Below, piece after piece: positions 1 through 7,809 of a stretch of 50,241 nucleotides of DNA. The DNA comes from an uncultured bacterium (lineage in GTDB: Bacteria; Actinomycetota; Coriobacteriia; Coriobacteriales; Coriobacteriaceae). The notes under the pieces are model-generated. The model was not told the DNA's origin. It saw only the letters and a program-made list of their open reading frames with translations, and did not search any database. The position numbers were made by a program, and so were the translations under genes. How positions within the stretch are numbered: position 1 is the stretch's first letter; every line of letters begins with the position of its first letter. The DNA lies in NCBI GenBank assembly GCA_905214615.1, contig CAJMMX010000007.1, forward strand, positions 1 through 50,241. Reading direction: 5' to 3'.

Positions 1-44
1 GGGGATTAAAAAATCATTGTGTTCCTAATGATTTTTTAATCCCC
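1..44. terminator. Long perfect hairpin at window edge
   Basis: Positions 1-18 (GGGGATTAAAAAATCATT) and 27-44 are exact reverse complements with an 8-nt loop. The right arm carries a run of six T. It probably ends the gene left of the window, but an attenuator ahead of pheA is possible. The gene it would terminate is not visible. Confidence 0.5.
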
Positions 45-81
45 GTCCCAGAAAAATCACCGACACGTGAAAGGGGTCTCC

Positions 82-1227
82 ATGGACCTTGCCGATATTC
101 GCCAGGCCATCGACGGCATCGATACCACGCTCCTCAATAGCTTTGTCGAGCGCATGGATATTGCCACCGATGTCGCCAAGTCAAAAATCGAGATGGGCAA
201 GGCCGTCTTCGACCCCGCCCGCGAGCGCTCTAAGCTCAATAACCTCGCCAGTCGCGCACCCGAGCGCTACGAGGCTCAAACCATCACCCTGTTCCGCCTC
301 CTCATGAGCATGAGCAAAGCCGAGCAGCAGCGCTACATCAACGAGCTCAAGGGCATCACTGTCTCGCAAAAGGCCCACGCCACGGCCGTGGCCTTTGACA
401 TGCCCTTCCCCCAGACGGCCACCGTCGCCTGCCAGGGCGTTGAGGGCGCCTACAGCCAAATCGCCGCGTGCAAGCTCTTCGACGTACCCGACATCGCGTT
501 CTTTGAGACCTTCGAGGGCGTCATGCGCGCCGTACGCGACGGCTTTTGCGAGTTTGGCGTGCTGCCCATCGAGAACTCCACCGCTGGCTCGGTCAATGCT
601 GTCTACGACCTGCTCGCCCAGTTCGACTTCCATATCGTGCGCTCGCTGCGCCTCAAGATCGACCACAACCTGCTCGTCAAGCCCGGCACCAAGCTCGCCG
701 ACGTGCGCGAGGTCCACAGCCATGGCCAGGCAATCGCCCAGTGCGCCGGCTTTATCGAGGCGCACGACCTGCACGCCACCAAATACCCCAACACGGCCAT
801 GTCGGCCGAGATGGTCGCCAGCTCCGAACGCACCGATGTTGCCGCGATCGCATCGCGCAGCTGCGCCGCACTCTACGGCTTGGAGGTACTGGAGCCCAAC
901 ATCCAGGACTCGGACAACAACTACACGCGCTTTGTCGTCATCAGCCGCGAGCCACGCGTCTACCCCGGCGCCAACCGCACCTCGCTCATGATTACCACGG
1001 CCAACGAGCCGGGCGCACTCTATCGCGTACTCGAGCGCTTCTACGCGCTCAATATCAACCTCATCAAGCTCGAGAGCCGCCCCATCCCCGGGCACGACTT
1101 TGAGTTTATGTTCTACTTTGACCTAGACTGCCCCTTTGGCAGCAAGGCCCTCGATGACCTGCTCGATTCCATCGACGACGTGTGTGAGAGCTTCACCTAC
1201 TTTGGCAGTTACACGGAGGTGCTCTAG
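82..1227 (+). CDS. pheA: Bifunctional chorismate mutase / prephenate dehydratase (P-protein)
   Basis: This enzyme converts chorismate to prephenate and then to phenylpyruvate, the committed steps to phenylalanine, in the cytoplasm. The first ~85 residues are an AroQ-type chorismate mutase helix bundle (starting MDLADIRQAIDGID). The prephenate dehydratase domain follows from about residue 110, with GVEGAYSQIA, ENSTAGSVNAVYDLL, SHGQAIAQC and the catalytic TRF motif in NNYTRFVVI. A C-terminal ACT domain carries the ESRP phenylalanine-binding motif, so feedback inhibition by phenylalanine is expected. The ATG at 82 is preferred over the in-frame GTG at 67 because AAGGGG lies at 71-76, just upstream. 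The stop codon is followed directly by the aroE-aroK start, which indicates an aromatic biosynthesis operon. Confidence 0.95.
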   Translation: MDLADIRQAIDGIDTTLLNSFVERMDIATDVAKSKIEMGKAVFDPARERSKLNNLASRAPERYEAQTITLFRLLMSMSKAEQQRYINELKGITVSQKAHATAVAFDMPFPQTATVACQGVEGAYSQIAACKLFDVPDIAFFETFEGVMRAVRDGFCEFGVLPIENSTAGSVNAVYDLLAQFDFHIVRSLRLKIDHNLLVKPGTKLADVREVHSHGQAIAQCAGFIEAHDLHATKYPNTAMSAEMVASSERTDVAAIASRSCAALYGLEVLEPNIQDSDNNYTRFVVISREPRVYPGANRTSLMITTANEPGALYRVLERFYALNINLIKLESRPIPGHDFEFMFYFDLDCPFGSKALDDLLDSIDDVCESFTYFGSYTEVL

Positions 1228-2478
1228 ATGACCGATGTCGCCGCAACCCGCCCCTACGGCGTGCTGGGCCGCGTGCTGGGCCACAGCTACACCCCGACCA
1301 TCTACAAGGAGCTCGCGGGGCTAGAGTATGTGCGTTTTGAGCGTGAGCCCGAGGACCTCCAGGCTTTTATGACGGGTGACGAATGGGAGGGCACCAACGT
1401 GACCATCCCCTACAAGCGCGCCGTCATGGAATACCTGGACGAGCTGAGTCCACTCGCCGAGCGTATGGGAAACGTCAACACCATCACGCGCCTGCCCGAC
1501 GGCCGCCTGCGCGGCGACAACACCGACTACTTCGGCTTTCAGTGCCTAGTCGAGGAGTTGGGCGTCGAGGTCGCCGGCAAAAAGGCCCTCGTGCTTGGCG
1601 CCACCGGTGGTGCCGGCACCACGGCAAGCATGGTGCTCGGCGACCTGGGCGCCACCGTGGTGCCCGTAGGCCGCACGAGCGAGGTCAACTACGACAACAT
1701 CGCGCAGCAGTCCGACGCCGCACTGCTCGTCAACTGCACGCCCGCCGGCATGTTCCCCCACTGTCCCGACGCCCCCTGCACACTCGAGGGGCTCAATGCG
1801 CTCGAGGGCGTTATCGACATTGTCTACAACCCCGCTCGCACGGGACTCATGCTCGAGGCCGAGCACCGCGACATCCCCTGCATCGGCGGTCTGCTCATGC
1901 TCGTGGCCCAGGCGGCGCAAGCCGTTGAGCGCTACACCGGCCAGGTCACTCCGCGCGAGCGCATTCTGGACGTAACGGAGCGCCTGTCACGCCGCGAACA
2001 GAACATCGCGCTGATCGGCATGCCGGGCTCGGGCAAGACCCGTGTGGGCGAGCAGATTGCCCTGCTCACGGGGCGAAAGCACATCGATCTGGATCGCGCC
2101 CTCGAGGAGCGCCTGGGCATGCCCTGCGCCGACTTTATCGTCGAGCGCGGCGAGGCGGCGTTCCGCGAACAGGAGACGGCGGCGCTGGCCGACATCTCCA
2201 AGCGCAGCGGCCTGGTGCTTTCCACCGGCGGCGGCGTGGTCACGCGCGACGAGAACTACCCACTGCTGCACCAGAACAGCAAGATTGTGATGCTCAATCG
2301 CAAGCTCGACGAGCTCGCCCACAAGGGCCGCCCCATCACGGCGCGCGATGGCATCGACAAGCTCGCCGAGCAGCGCATGCCGCGCTACCGCTCCTGGGCT
2401 GACTGCATCATCGACTCACGCGACTGCGCCGCCAACACCGCCCAAGCCCTCCTCGACACCCTCCCACCCGCTCTCTAA
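1228..2478 (+). CDS. aroEK: Fused shikimate dehydrogenase - shikimate kinase
   Basis: One 416-residue protein carries two shikimate pathway steps. Residues 1 to ~245 are a shikimate dehydrogenase, with GHSYTP near the N-terminus for shikimate binding, NVTIPYK with the catalytic lysine, NTDYFGF, and the dinucleotide-binding GATGGAGTT. Residues ~250-416 are a shikimate kinase, with Walker A GMPGSGKT, DLDRALEERLG, ERGEAAFREQE, the substrate-binding STGGGVV and the lid arginine region KGRPI. The two enzymes act in sequence: dehydroshikimate to shikimate to shikimate 3-phosphate. The fusion could pass shikimate locally, but that is inference. The start abuts the pheA stop with no gap, so translational coupling is likely. 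Confidence 0.93.
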   Translation: MTDVAATRPYGVLGRVLGHSYTPTIYKELAGLEYVRFEREPEDLQAFMTGDEWEGTNVTIPYKRAVMEYLDELSPLAERMGNVNTITRLPDGRLRGDNTDYFGFQCLVEELGVEVAGKKALVLGATGGAGTTASMVLGDLGATVVPVGRTSEVNYDNIAQQSDAALLVNCTPAGMFPHCPDAPCTLEGLNALEGVIDIVYNPARTGLMLEAEHRDIPCIGGLLMLVAQAAQAVERYTGQVTPRERILDVTERLSRREQNIALIGMPGSGKTRVGEQIALLTGRKHIDLDRALEERLGMPCADFIVERGEAAFREQETAALADISKRSGLVLSTGGGVVTRDENYPLLHQNSKIVMLNRKLDELAHKGRPITARDGIDKLAEQRMPRYRSWADCIIDSRDCAANTAQALLDTLPPAL

Positions 2479-2480
2479 CC

Positions 2481-2521
2481 AAAACCACCACAAAGGGGAC
2501 AGGCGCCTTTGTGGTGGTTTT
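2481..2521. terminator. Perfect 16-bp hairpin between aroEK and aroQ
   Basis: AAAACCACCACAAAGG at 2481-2496 pairs exactly with 2506-2521, leaving a 9-nt loop. The arm ends in four T. It resembles a bidirectional terminator but lies only about 20 bases before the aroQ start and inside what looks like one operon. It may therefore be a partial terminator, an mRNA processing or stability element, or a dispersed palindromic repeat. Confidence 0.55.
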
Positions 2522-2542
2522 CCAATCGCAAAGGAAGCAACC

Positions 2543-2980
2543 ATGAAAGCACTCGTCATCAACGGCCCCAACCTCAACATGCTCGGCATTCGCGAGCCGG
2601 GCATCTATGGCAGCGACAACTACGACCGCTTAGTGCAGATCTGCCAGGAAGCAGGCGCCGCACAGGGCTTCGACGAGGTCGAGGTTTTCCAGTCCAACCA
2701 CGAGGGCAGCATCGTCGACAAGATCCAGGAGGCCTACGGCAAGGTCGACGGCATCGTCATCAACCCGGCGGCATACACGCATACGAGCGTGGCGATCCTC
2801 GACGCCCTCAAGGCCGTCGCCATCCCTGCCGTCGAGGTACACATCAGCGCCGTAGAGACGCGCGAGGACTTCCGCCAGGTGAGCTATGCACGCCTGGCCT
2901 GCTTCGCCACCATCACCGGTGAGGGCCTCCAGGGGTATGCGCACGCTCTGGAGCTGCTGAGGGAGTATCTCGAAAAGTAG
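2543..2980 (+). CDS. aroQ: Type II 3-dehydroquinate dehydratase
   Basis: The enzyme dehydrates 3-dehydroquinate to 3-dehydroshikimate, the substrate of the AroE domain encoded upstream. The 145 residues match the usual length of the dodecameric type II family. INGPNLNMLG opens the protein. The catalytic tyrosine lies in GIYGS, QSNHEGSIVD follows, and NPAAYTHTSVA and EVHISAVETRE are the later active-site motifs. An open frame continues upstream, but the ATG at 2543 has AAGGAAG just before it at 2531-2537 and is the sensible start. The upstream extension would run through the hairpin. Confidence 0.94.
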   Translation: MKALVINGPNLNMLGIREPGIYGSDNYDRLVQICQEAGAAQGFDEVEVFQSNHEGSIVDKIQEAYGKVDGIVINPAAYTHTSVAILDALKAVAIPAVEVHISAVETREDFRQVSYARLACFATITGEGLQGYAHALELLREYLEK

Positions 2981-3025
2981 CCTCGCGGGCAAATCCATCA
3001 ACGCGACTCACACGCCAATAATGCC

Positions 3026-3065
3026 AGTGCCGCCAGCAGCAACCTCGCTACTGGCGGCACTTTAT
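3026..3065 (+). terminator. Rho-independent terminator after aroQ
   Basis: AGTGCCGCCAG at 3026-3036 pairs with CTGGCGGCACT at 3051-3061 and is followed by TTATT. It ends the aromatic block. Confidence 0.75.
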
Positions 3066-3073
3066 TACTGGCA

Positions 3074-3079
3074 TATAAT
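3074..3079 (+). promoter_or_regulatory. Candidate -10 box (TATAAT)
   Basis: TATAAT lies 32 bases before the start of the DUF4869-like gene. No convincing -35 box is visible, and the upstream terminator overlaps the place where it would be. Confidence 0.35.
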
Positions 3080-3110
3080 CGTTGCAGTCACACAACGTCT
3101 GGAGACGCGC

Positions 3111-3560
3111 ATGTTAAGCATCCATCTGGGAGATTATCCCGGTTCCATCTACGATACCGAAACCTATTTTAGGAACTCATACTTGGACTCATGGTTCGAA
3201 GACCCTATGGCCGCACAAATCATTAAAAGCGTGGACGGATCAGAGCTCATCGGTCCCCACAACATCGTAAGCAAACAGCTGGGCTCGATCACCCCACTCG
3301 AACTGTCCGGCGGCGTCAAGACGCTGCTGTTAGTACGCAATCTCCCAAATATGGTGTTCAACGCATCTACCTGCGGAGACAACTGTGCCCGCTGGCTACT
3401 CAAAATCGGCAAAGAGCAGGATGTGCTGGTGACCCTTTACCACATCATGAAGTTCCCCTGGAAGAACTTTGAAATCCGCATTGAAAACGATGACCGCATC
3501 GTCAGAAACATGCAGGAGTTTGTCGGCGCCACGAATGACTTTTTGGATGTTGATGAGTAA
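3111..3560 (+). CDS. DUF4869-like protein of unknown function
   Basis: This is a 149-residue soluble protein with no membrane segment. It begins MLSIHLGDYPGSIY and contains the stretches ELSGGVKTLLLV and FNASTCGDNCARWLLKI. I associate these with the DUF4869 family from memory; the assignment could not be searched. The invariant-looking two-cysteine stretch STCGDNC is the most distinctive local feature. The ATG at 3111 has GGAG at 3101-3104; an open frame extends upstream into the terminator and is not credible. The stop overlaps the next start by one base (TAATG), so the two genes are almost certainly translated together and should work together. No function is assigned. Confidence 0.75.
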   Translation: MLSIHLGDYPGSIYDTETYFRNSYLDSWFEDPMAAQIIKSVDGSELIGPHNIVSKQLGSITPLELSGGVKTLLLVRNLPNMVFNASTCGDNCARWLLKIGKEQDVLVTLYHIMKFPWKNFEIRIENDDRIVRNMQEFVGATNDFLDVDE

Positions 3561-4558
3561 TGAAGGGAACGCATACCGTTGTCGTAGAGCGTGCAAAGGT
3601 CAAATACACACTCACCTTTAAACGCAACATTTCCTTCATTCGCGGTAACAGCGGCACGGGCAAAACGACGCTCATCTCGATGATTCGCGACTACAACGAC
3701 CGAGGACCGGAAAGCGGCGTTACACTCAGCTGCGACGCGCCATGCGAAACGCTTTCCGGCAGACGCTGGGAGCGCGAGCTGTCGATCATCGAAGATTCGA
3801 TCGTCTTTCTAGATGAGGGCAACGAGTTTATCTACTCAAAGGACTTCGCCAAAGCCATCAACGGATCGTCCAACTATTTTGTTCTGATATCTCGTCGCGA
3901 CGCCAACGAACTCCCCTACAGCGTCGACGAGATCCTAAAGCTAGTCAACACCACAAGCAAGACAATTAATGGCCGCAAGAGCGACAGACGCTTCTACTCG
4001 GTGACTAAACCGCTATATGACCACACGGCAAGCATGCTGTATCAGGATCTAAATGTTGGATTCGAGATACCCGACGCCGTAGTTGTCGAGGACAGCAAAT
4101 CGGGTTATCAATTCTACAGCGCCCTTTGCAACCGACTGGGAATCCCATGCTATTCCGCCACCGGCGTAGCAAACCTAAAACGAACGATTCACGAATGTCC
4201 CGAGCAAAACATCCTTGCCATAGGAGACGGCGCAGCGTTTGGTCCCTACATCGAAAAGGTGCTGGGACAGCGCGTTTACAAGAACGTTCGTCTGTTTCTC
4301 CCGGAATCATTTGAGTGGACGCTTCTGCAATCCGGCCTCATCCCCAGCAACGACATTCCTATGATTCTCGAGGACCCATCGAGCTACATCGAAAGCCGTG
4401 ACTATCTGAGCTGGGAGCGATTCTTTACCGACGTGCTGATCAAATACTCGGCAGACACTCGCTATGCCTACAAAAAGGCAAAGCTCAACGAGCAGTACCT
4501 AAAGCCGCAGGCGATGGATGCAGTTGCGAGCGTCTTGCCCGAGTGTCTGAAGGCATAA
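3560..4558 (+). CDS. P-loop ATPase-like partner of the DUF4869 protein
   Basis: This 332-residue protein has a clear Walker A motif at about residues 31-38 (RGNSGTGKTTL) after a short beta-strand-rich start, and a Walker B-like SIVFLDEGNEF around residue 90. The C-terminal half has VVVEDSKSGYQFY and NILAIGDGAAFG, which loosely resemble the Glu and Gly-Asp motifs of a TOPRIM-like fold. A clear DxD pair was not found, so that resemblance is weak. It overlaps the upstream DUF4869-like gene by one base. A two-gene ATPase module of this kind could be a stress or phage-defence device, a toxin system or a regulator; the sequence does not decide. The gene ends in a long hairpin. Confidence 0.75.
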   Translation: MKGTHTVVVERAKVKYTLTFKRNISFIRGNSGTGKTTLISMIRDYNDRGPESGVTLSCDAPCETLSGRRWERELSIIEDSIVFLDEGNEFIYSKDFAKAINGSSNYFVLISRRDANELPYSVDEILKLVNTTSKTINGRKSDRRFYSVTKPLYDHTASMLYQDLNVGFEIPDAVVVEDSKSGYQFYSALCNRLGIPCYSATGVANLKRTIHECPEQNILAIGDGAAFGPYIEKVLGQRVYKNVRLFLPESFEWTLLQSGLIPSNDIPMILEDPSSYIESRDYLSWERFFTDVLIKYSADTRYAYKKAKLNEQYLKPQAMDAVASVLPECLKA

Positions 4559-4598
4559 TGGCAGTGGGGAGGACCAAGTTGGTCCTCCCCACTGCCAT
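4558..4598. terminator. 20-bp hairpin at the end of the ATPase gene
   Basis: ATGGCAGTGGGGAGGACCAA at 4558-4577 is the exact reverse complement of 4579-4598, so the tip must open to form a loop. It begins within the stop codon. No T-run follows, so intrinsic termination is not certain. The left arm also lies at the distal end of the decayed minus-strand acyltransferase remnant. Confidence 0.55.
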
Positions 4599-4876
4599 GG
4601 AAACCCAGCACACGCAATAGCTGCCGGCAAGAGCGGCAACTGTCGCAACCACAAACCCATCCACGCGGCGGCTCGAAAGCTCAAGCCCACTCAGCGCGGC
4701 AAGGACAAGCCAAGTGACACCGGCTCCAATAAACAGCAGGGGCTTGCTCACGCTCGGCTCGAGCCCCCCTTGGCGCGCCGTATAGCCAATCCACATCAGC
4801 AGCACAACAGCAGCTCGCGCCACGGCTTCGGCCTAAACGTATACCCGGCAAGAATAAAGAACACCTGCATGTGAAA
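4561..4876 (-). pseudogene. Remnant of an acyltransferase-3-like membrane protein
   Basis: Read on the minus strand just after the tRNA terminator, one frame gives HMQVFFILAGYTFRPKPWRE, which fits the conserved acyltransferase-3 signature (FHMxxFFxLSGYxF). That frame soon hits a stop. A second frame takes over with hydrophobic segments (LLFIGAGVTWLVLAALSGL, VATVAALAGSYCVCWVSMAV). The N-terminus before the signature is absent, since the tRNA terminator occupies that place, and no intact reading frame joins the parts. This is best read as a truncated, frameshifted leftover. It fills the stretch between the ATPase gene and the tRNA. Confidence 0.5.
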
Positions 4877-4906
4877 AAAGCCCAGACCACCTAGCGGTCC
4901 GGGCTT
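4874..4906 (-). terminator. Terminator of tRNA-Arg
   Basis: On the minus strand AGCCCGGACC pairs with GGTCTGGGCT, with one G:U pair, and is followed by six T. It lies directly downstream of the tRNA. Confidence 0.8.
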
Positions 4907-4915
4907 AATAAACGA

Positions 4916-4992
4916 TGGTGCTCCATGGCGGATTCGAACCGTCGACCTTGGGATTAGAAGTCCCCTGCTCTATCCAACTGAGCTAATGGAGC
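4916..4992 (-). tRNA. tRNA-Arg (UCU anticodon)
   Basis: The minus strand folds as a full cloverleaf with acceptor GCTCCAT/ATGGAGC, the anticodon loop CTTCTAA (anticodon TCT, reading AGA), the T-loop motif GGTTCGAATCC and an encoded 3' CCA. It has its own terminator. AGA is a rare codon in this GC-rich genome. Confidence 0.95.
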
Positions 4993-5046
4993 AAATAACC
5001 GCACGCCCAAGCAAGCGCAAGCCTGTCAGGCGCAAGTAATTATAAC

Positions 5047-5814
5047 CTAGTTGAACTGCTCGCGATACGCCTTGCAGACCTCATCGACCGGGCCGTCCAT
5101 GCGAAGGTCACCCTTCTCGATCCAAACGGCACGCTGGCAGATGCGCTCAACCTGCTCCATGGAGTGCGAAACGAACAGAACCGTCACGTCACCGCTCTGG
5201 ATAAAGTGCTGGATGCGGGCCTCGCACTTCTGCTGGAAGAACACATCACCGACGGACAGCGTCTCGTCAACGATCAGAATATCGGGCTCGGTAATCGTCG
5301 CGATTGCAAAGGCGATACGCGCCACCATGCCCGAGGAGAAGTTCTTAAGCGGCATATCGACAAAGTTCTGCAGCTCAGCGAACTCGATAATGCCGTCAAA
5401 GTTGGCGTCGATGAACTCCTTGGTATAGCCGAGCAGGGCACCGTTCAGATAGATGTTCTCGCGGGCGGTCAGCTCGGGGTCAAAGCCGGCACCAAGCTCA
5501 ATCAGAGGCGCAATATTACCGTGCACCTTAACGCTGCCCTCGCTAGGCTCAAGCACGCCAGCGATAATCTTGAGCATCGTAGACTTGCCGGAGCCATTGG
5601 TGCCGACCAGACCCACGACCTCGCCACGATGAATATCAAACGAGATATGCTTGAGCGCCCTAAACTCCTCAAAGAACAGCTCGTGCTTGGCAAGCTTGAT
5701 GAAGTACTCCTTGAGGTTGGTCAGCGACTCGGACGCCATGTTAAAGATCATGGTGACGTCGTCGACCTCGACAGCCAGAGGCTGCTCGCTGTAATCAACA
5801 ACAGATTCAGTCAT
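5047..5814 (-). CDS. wzt: Polysaccharide/teichoic acid ABC exporter, ATP-binding subunit (Wzt/TagH type)
   Basis: This subunit hydrolyses ATP to drive export of a lipid-linked surface glycan through the permease encoded just upstream. The 255 residues contain Walker A GTNGSGKST, the Q-loop region LIELGAGFDPELTARENI typical of the O-antigen/teichoic acid exporter subfamily, signature NFSSGMVARI, Walker B DILIVDET and H-loop VSHS. It lacks the long C-terminal carbohydrate-binding domain of some Wzt proteins, so recognition of a modified chain end is not expected. The ATG at 5814 is preferred over GTG 5817 because it is 7 bases from AAGGAG. That ribosome site overlaps the stop of the permease gene. 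Confidence 0.92.
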   Translation of the reverse strand: MTESVVDYSEQPLAVEVDDVTMIFNMASESLTNLKEYFIKLAKHELFFEEFRALKHISFDIHRGEVVGLVGTNGSGKSTMLKIIAGVLEPSEGSVKVHGNIAPLIELGAGFDPELTARENIYLNGALLGYTKEFIDANFDGIIEFAELQNFVDMPLKNFSSGMVARIAFAIATITEPDILIVDETLSVGDVFFQQKCEARIQHFIQSGDVTVLFVSHSMEQVERICQRAVWIEKGDLRMDGPVDEVCKAYREQFN

Positions 5815-5825
5815 CACAGCACTCC

Positions 5826-6671
5826 TTAGATGTAGAGGATGAACTTGCGCTCGGACTTATGGAACACGGTATAGCCAATAACAAGCGCAAGAACCGCCCA
5901 AGCAACGCACATACCAAACGTCATAAGCGAGGGCGTAGTCTGGAACAGGAAGATATCGCGCATAAACTGCAGGTAGTTATACATGGGGTTCGCATAGACC
6001 AGAATGCGCACGAGATGCGGCATTTGCGCAACGAAGTCGGTCGTCCAAAAAATAGGCGTGATGTAAGTCCACGCCGTAATGACTACGCTCCACAGATGCA
6101 TAACGTCGCGGAAAAAGACCGTAAGAGCAGAGAGCATCATGCCCAGGCCCATGCAGAAGCACATAAGCAGCAGCAGGCAAACCGGCAGCAGAATCAGGTG
6201 CCAAGAAGGCATAACGCGGAACCACAGCATGACGATGGCGACGGCGACCAGCGAGAAGGCAAAGTTCACCAGCGAGAAAAGCACTTTTTGCACCGGGAAG
6301 ACCCAGCGGTGCACCTTAACCTTCTTGAGCAGAGGGGCAGCACCCACGATCGACGTTAGGGCCTGGTTCGTGGACTCGGACATGACGGCAAAGGTAACGT
6401 TACCCACGATCAAGTACAGCGGGTACATCTCGGGCGTCATTGATCCATTGCGGCCCTGGCCAAAAATCGTCGAGAACACGATGGCCATGACGATCATCAT
6501 CAGCAGCGGGTTGAGAACCGACCATGCGACGCCCAGAACGCTACGGCGATACTTGATCTTAAAATCCTTGGTAACCAGCTGACGAAGGATAAACGCGTCC
6601 TTCTCAAATTCGTTCTTAGCAAACGTCGCAGGCAGACTGCGAGTTTCTTGTTGCTTTGTCTGATCCGACAC
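5826..6671 (-). CDS. wzm: Polysaccharide/teichoic acid ABC exporter, permease subunit (Wzm/TagG type)
   Basis: This ABC-2 type membrane permease of about 281 residues forms the channel for the ATPase encoded next to it. A soluble N-terminus with the amphipathic FILRQLVTKDFKIKYRRS and SVLGVAWSVLNPLLMMIV, typical of this family, is followed by six hydrophobic segments. PMYNYLQFMRDIF lies in the last periplasmic part. The GTG at 6671 is chosen because AAAGGAG lies 8 bases before it; the frame extends further upstream without a credible start. The operon is wzm then wzt. It probably exports a second surface glycan, since the large locus at 11-32 kb carries its own flippase and polymerase. Confidence 0.9.
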   Translation of the reverse strand: MSDQTKQQETRSLPATFAKNEFEKDAFILRQLVTKDFKIKYRRSVLGVAWSVLNPLLMMIVMAIVFSTIFGQGRNGSMTPEMYPLYLIVGNVTFAVMSESTNQALTSIVGAAPLLKKVKVHRWVFPVQKVLFSLVNFAFSLVAVAIVMLWFRVMPSWHLILLPVCLLLLMCFCMGLGMMLSALTVFFRDVMHLWSVVITAWTYITPIFWTTDFVAQMPHLVRILVYANPMYNYLQFMRDIFLFQTTPSLMTFGMCVAWAVLALVIGYTVFHKSERKFILYI

Positions 6672-6710
6672 GGATGCAACTCCTTTACTCGTAATCGTTG
6701 ACAAACGAAC

Positions 6711-6716
6711 AGTATA
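6711..6716 (-). promoter_or_regulatory. Candidate -10 box for wzm-wzt (TATACT)
   Basis: TATACT on the minus strand lies 39 bases ahead of the wzm start. The -35 region is weak. It lies in the 160-base divergent space shared with the GT2 gene. Confidence 0.3.
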
Positions 6717-6795
6717 GACCCGACGGCCATGCAAACGATTCGCGCAACAAAACTGGAGAACTAACCCACATCTTAGGATGCCAAGCCCAAACGGC

Positions 6796-6801
6796 TATAC
6801 T
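6796..6801 (+). promoter_or_regulatory. Candidate -10 box for the GT2-GT2-YfhO operon (TATACT)
   Basis: TATACT lies 30 bases before the GTG start at 6832. A poor -35 match (TTAGGA at 6773-6778) sits at 17-base spacing. Confidence 0.3.
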
Positions 6802-6831
6802 TTCAAGAATTGAATGTATAAGGAGCATTGA

Positions 6832-7803
6832 GTGAATTCTGAATCCATCGCCGTCATCATCCCCTGCTACAACGAAGCCCTCACGATCGGCAAAGTCATC
6901 GACGACTTTCACCGCGAGCTTCCGCAAGCGACGGTCTATGTCTATGACAACAACTCGTCGGACGATACTTCACGCATCGCCACCGAGCACGGCGCCACGG
7001 TCCGCTTTGAGCCCCGTCAGGGAAAGGGCAACGTGTGCCGCCAGATGTTTCGCGATATCGACGCCGATTGCTACCTGATGGTCGACGGCGACGACACCTA
7101 TCCCGCCGAGGCTGCCAAAGCCCTCTGCGAGCCCATCCTTAACGGCACGGCCGACATGACCGTAGGCGACCGCCTTTCCAACGGCACCTACGCCGAGGAG
7201 AACAAGCGTGCCTTCCACGGCTTTGGCAACAATCTGGTCCGCGCCATGATCAAGTGGATCTATGGCTACAGCTTCGATGACGTCATGACCGGCTACCGCG
7301 CCATGAGCCGCCCGTTCGTCAAAACCTTCCCCGTGCTTTCCGAGGGCTTCCAGATCGAAACCGAGCTCTCGATCCACGCCGTCGACCACCGCTGGCGCAT
7401 CAAAGATGTGCCCATCGAGTACCGCGACCGTCCGGAAGGCTCCGAGTCCAAGCTCAATACCGTGAGCGACGGCATTAAAGTCGTCGCGATGATCGGCACG
7501 CTGTTCAAGGACTACCGCCCGCTGAAGTTCTTCAGCCTCGTCGCGCTTCTGTTTGCGGTGATCGGCCTCGCCCTGGGCATGCCCATCGTTGTCGAGTATT
7601 TCCACACCGGCCTCGTTCCGCGCTTCCCCACCGCCATGCTCGCCGCGTCGTTTATGTTCCTGTGCGGTCTGAGCCTTGCAACCGGATTCATCCTCGATTC
7701 CGTGGCAAAGGTCGAAAAAAAGCAGTGGGAGGTCAACGTGTACAGCAAATACGCCTACGACGACCAGCTCGGCCACCCCACTTCCAAGCCAAGCGAGAGG
7801 TAA
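6832..7803 (+). CDS. GT2 polyprenyl-phosphate-type glycosyltransferase with two C-terminal membrane segments
   Basis: This family transfers a sugar from a nucleotide donor, usually onto undecaprenyl phosphate, at the inner face of the membrane. The 323 residues start with IAVIIPCYNEALTIGKVI and YDNNSSDDT, and carry the metal-binding VDGDDTYPAE and acceptor region GYRAMSRPFVKTFP. Two hydrophobic segments follow near 225-245 and 255-280. The GTG start at 6832 has AAGGAG at 6820-6825. It leads an operon with another GT2 and a YfhO-like gene, so it likely supplies or modifies a lipid-linked sugar for glycan decoration. The sugar is not predictable. Confidence 0.85.
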   Translation: MNSESIAVIIPCYNEALTIGKVIDDFHRELPQATVYVYDNNSSDDTSRIATEHGATVRFEPRQGKGNVCRQMFRDIDADCYLMVDGDDTYPAEAAKALCEPILNGTADMTVGDRLSNGTYAEENKRAFHGFGNNLVRAMIKWIYGYSFDDVMTGYRAMSRPFVKTFPVLSEGFQIETELSIHAVDHRWRIKDVPIEYRDRPEGSESKLNTVSDGIKVVAMIGTLFKDYRPLKFFSLVALLFAVIGLALGMPIVVEYFHTGLVPRFPTAMLAASFMFLCGLSLATGFILDSVAKVEKKQWEVNVYSKYAYDDQLGHPTSKPSER

Positions 7804-7809
7804 ACCACT

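Noticed and set aside
4558..4992. Integrated element at tRNA-Arg
   Set aside because: No integrase and no duplicated tRNA end were found in the flanks.
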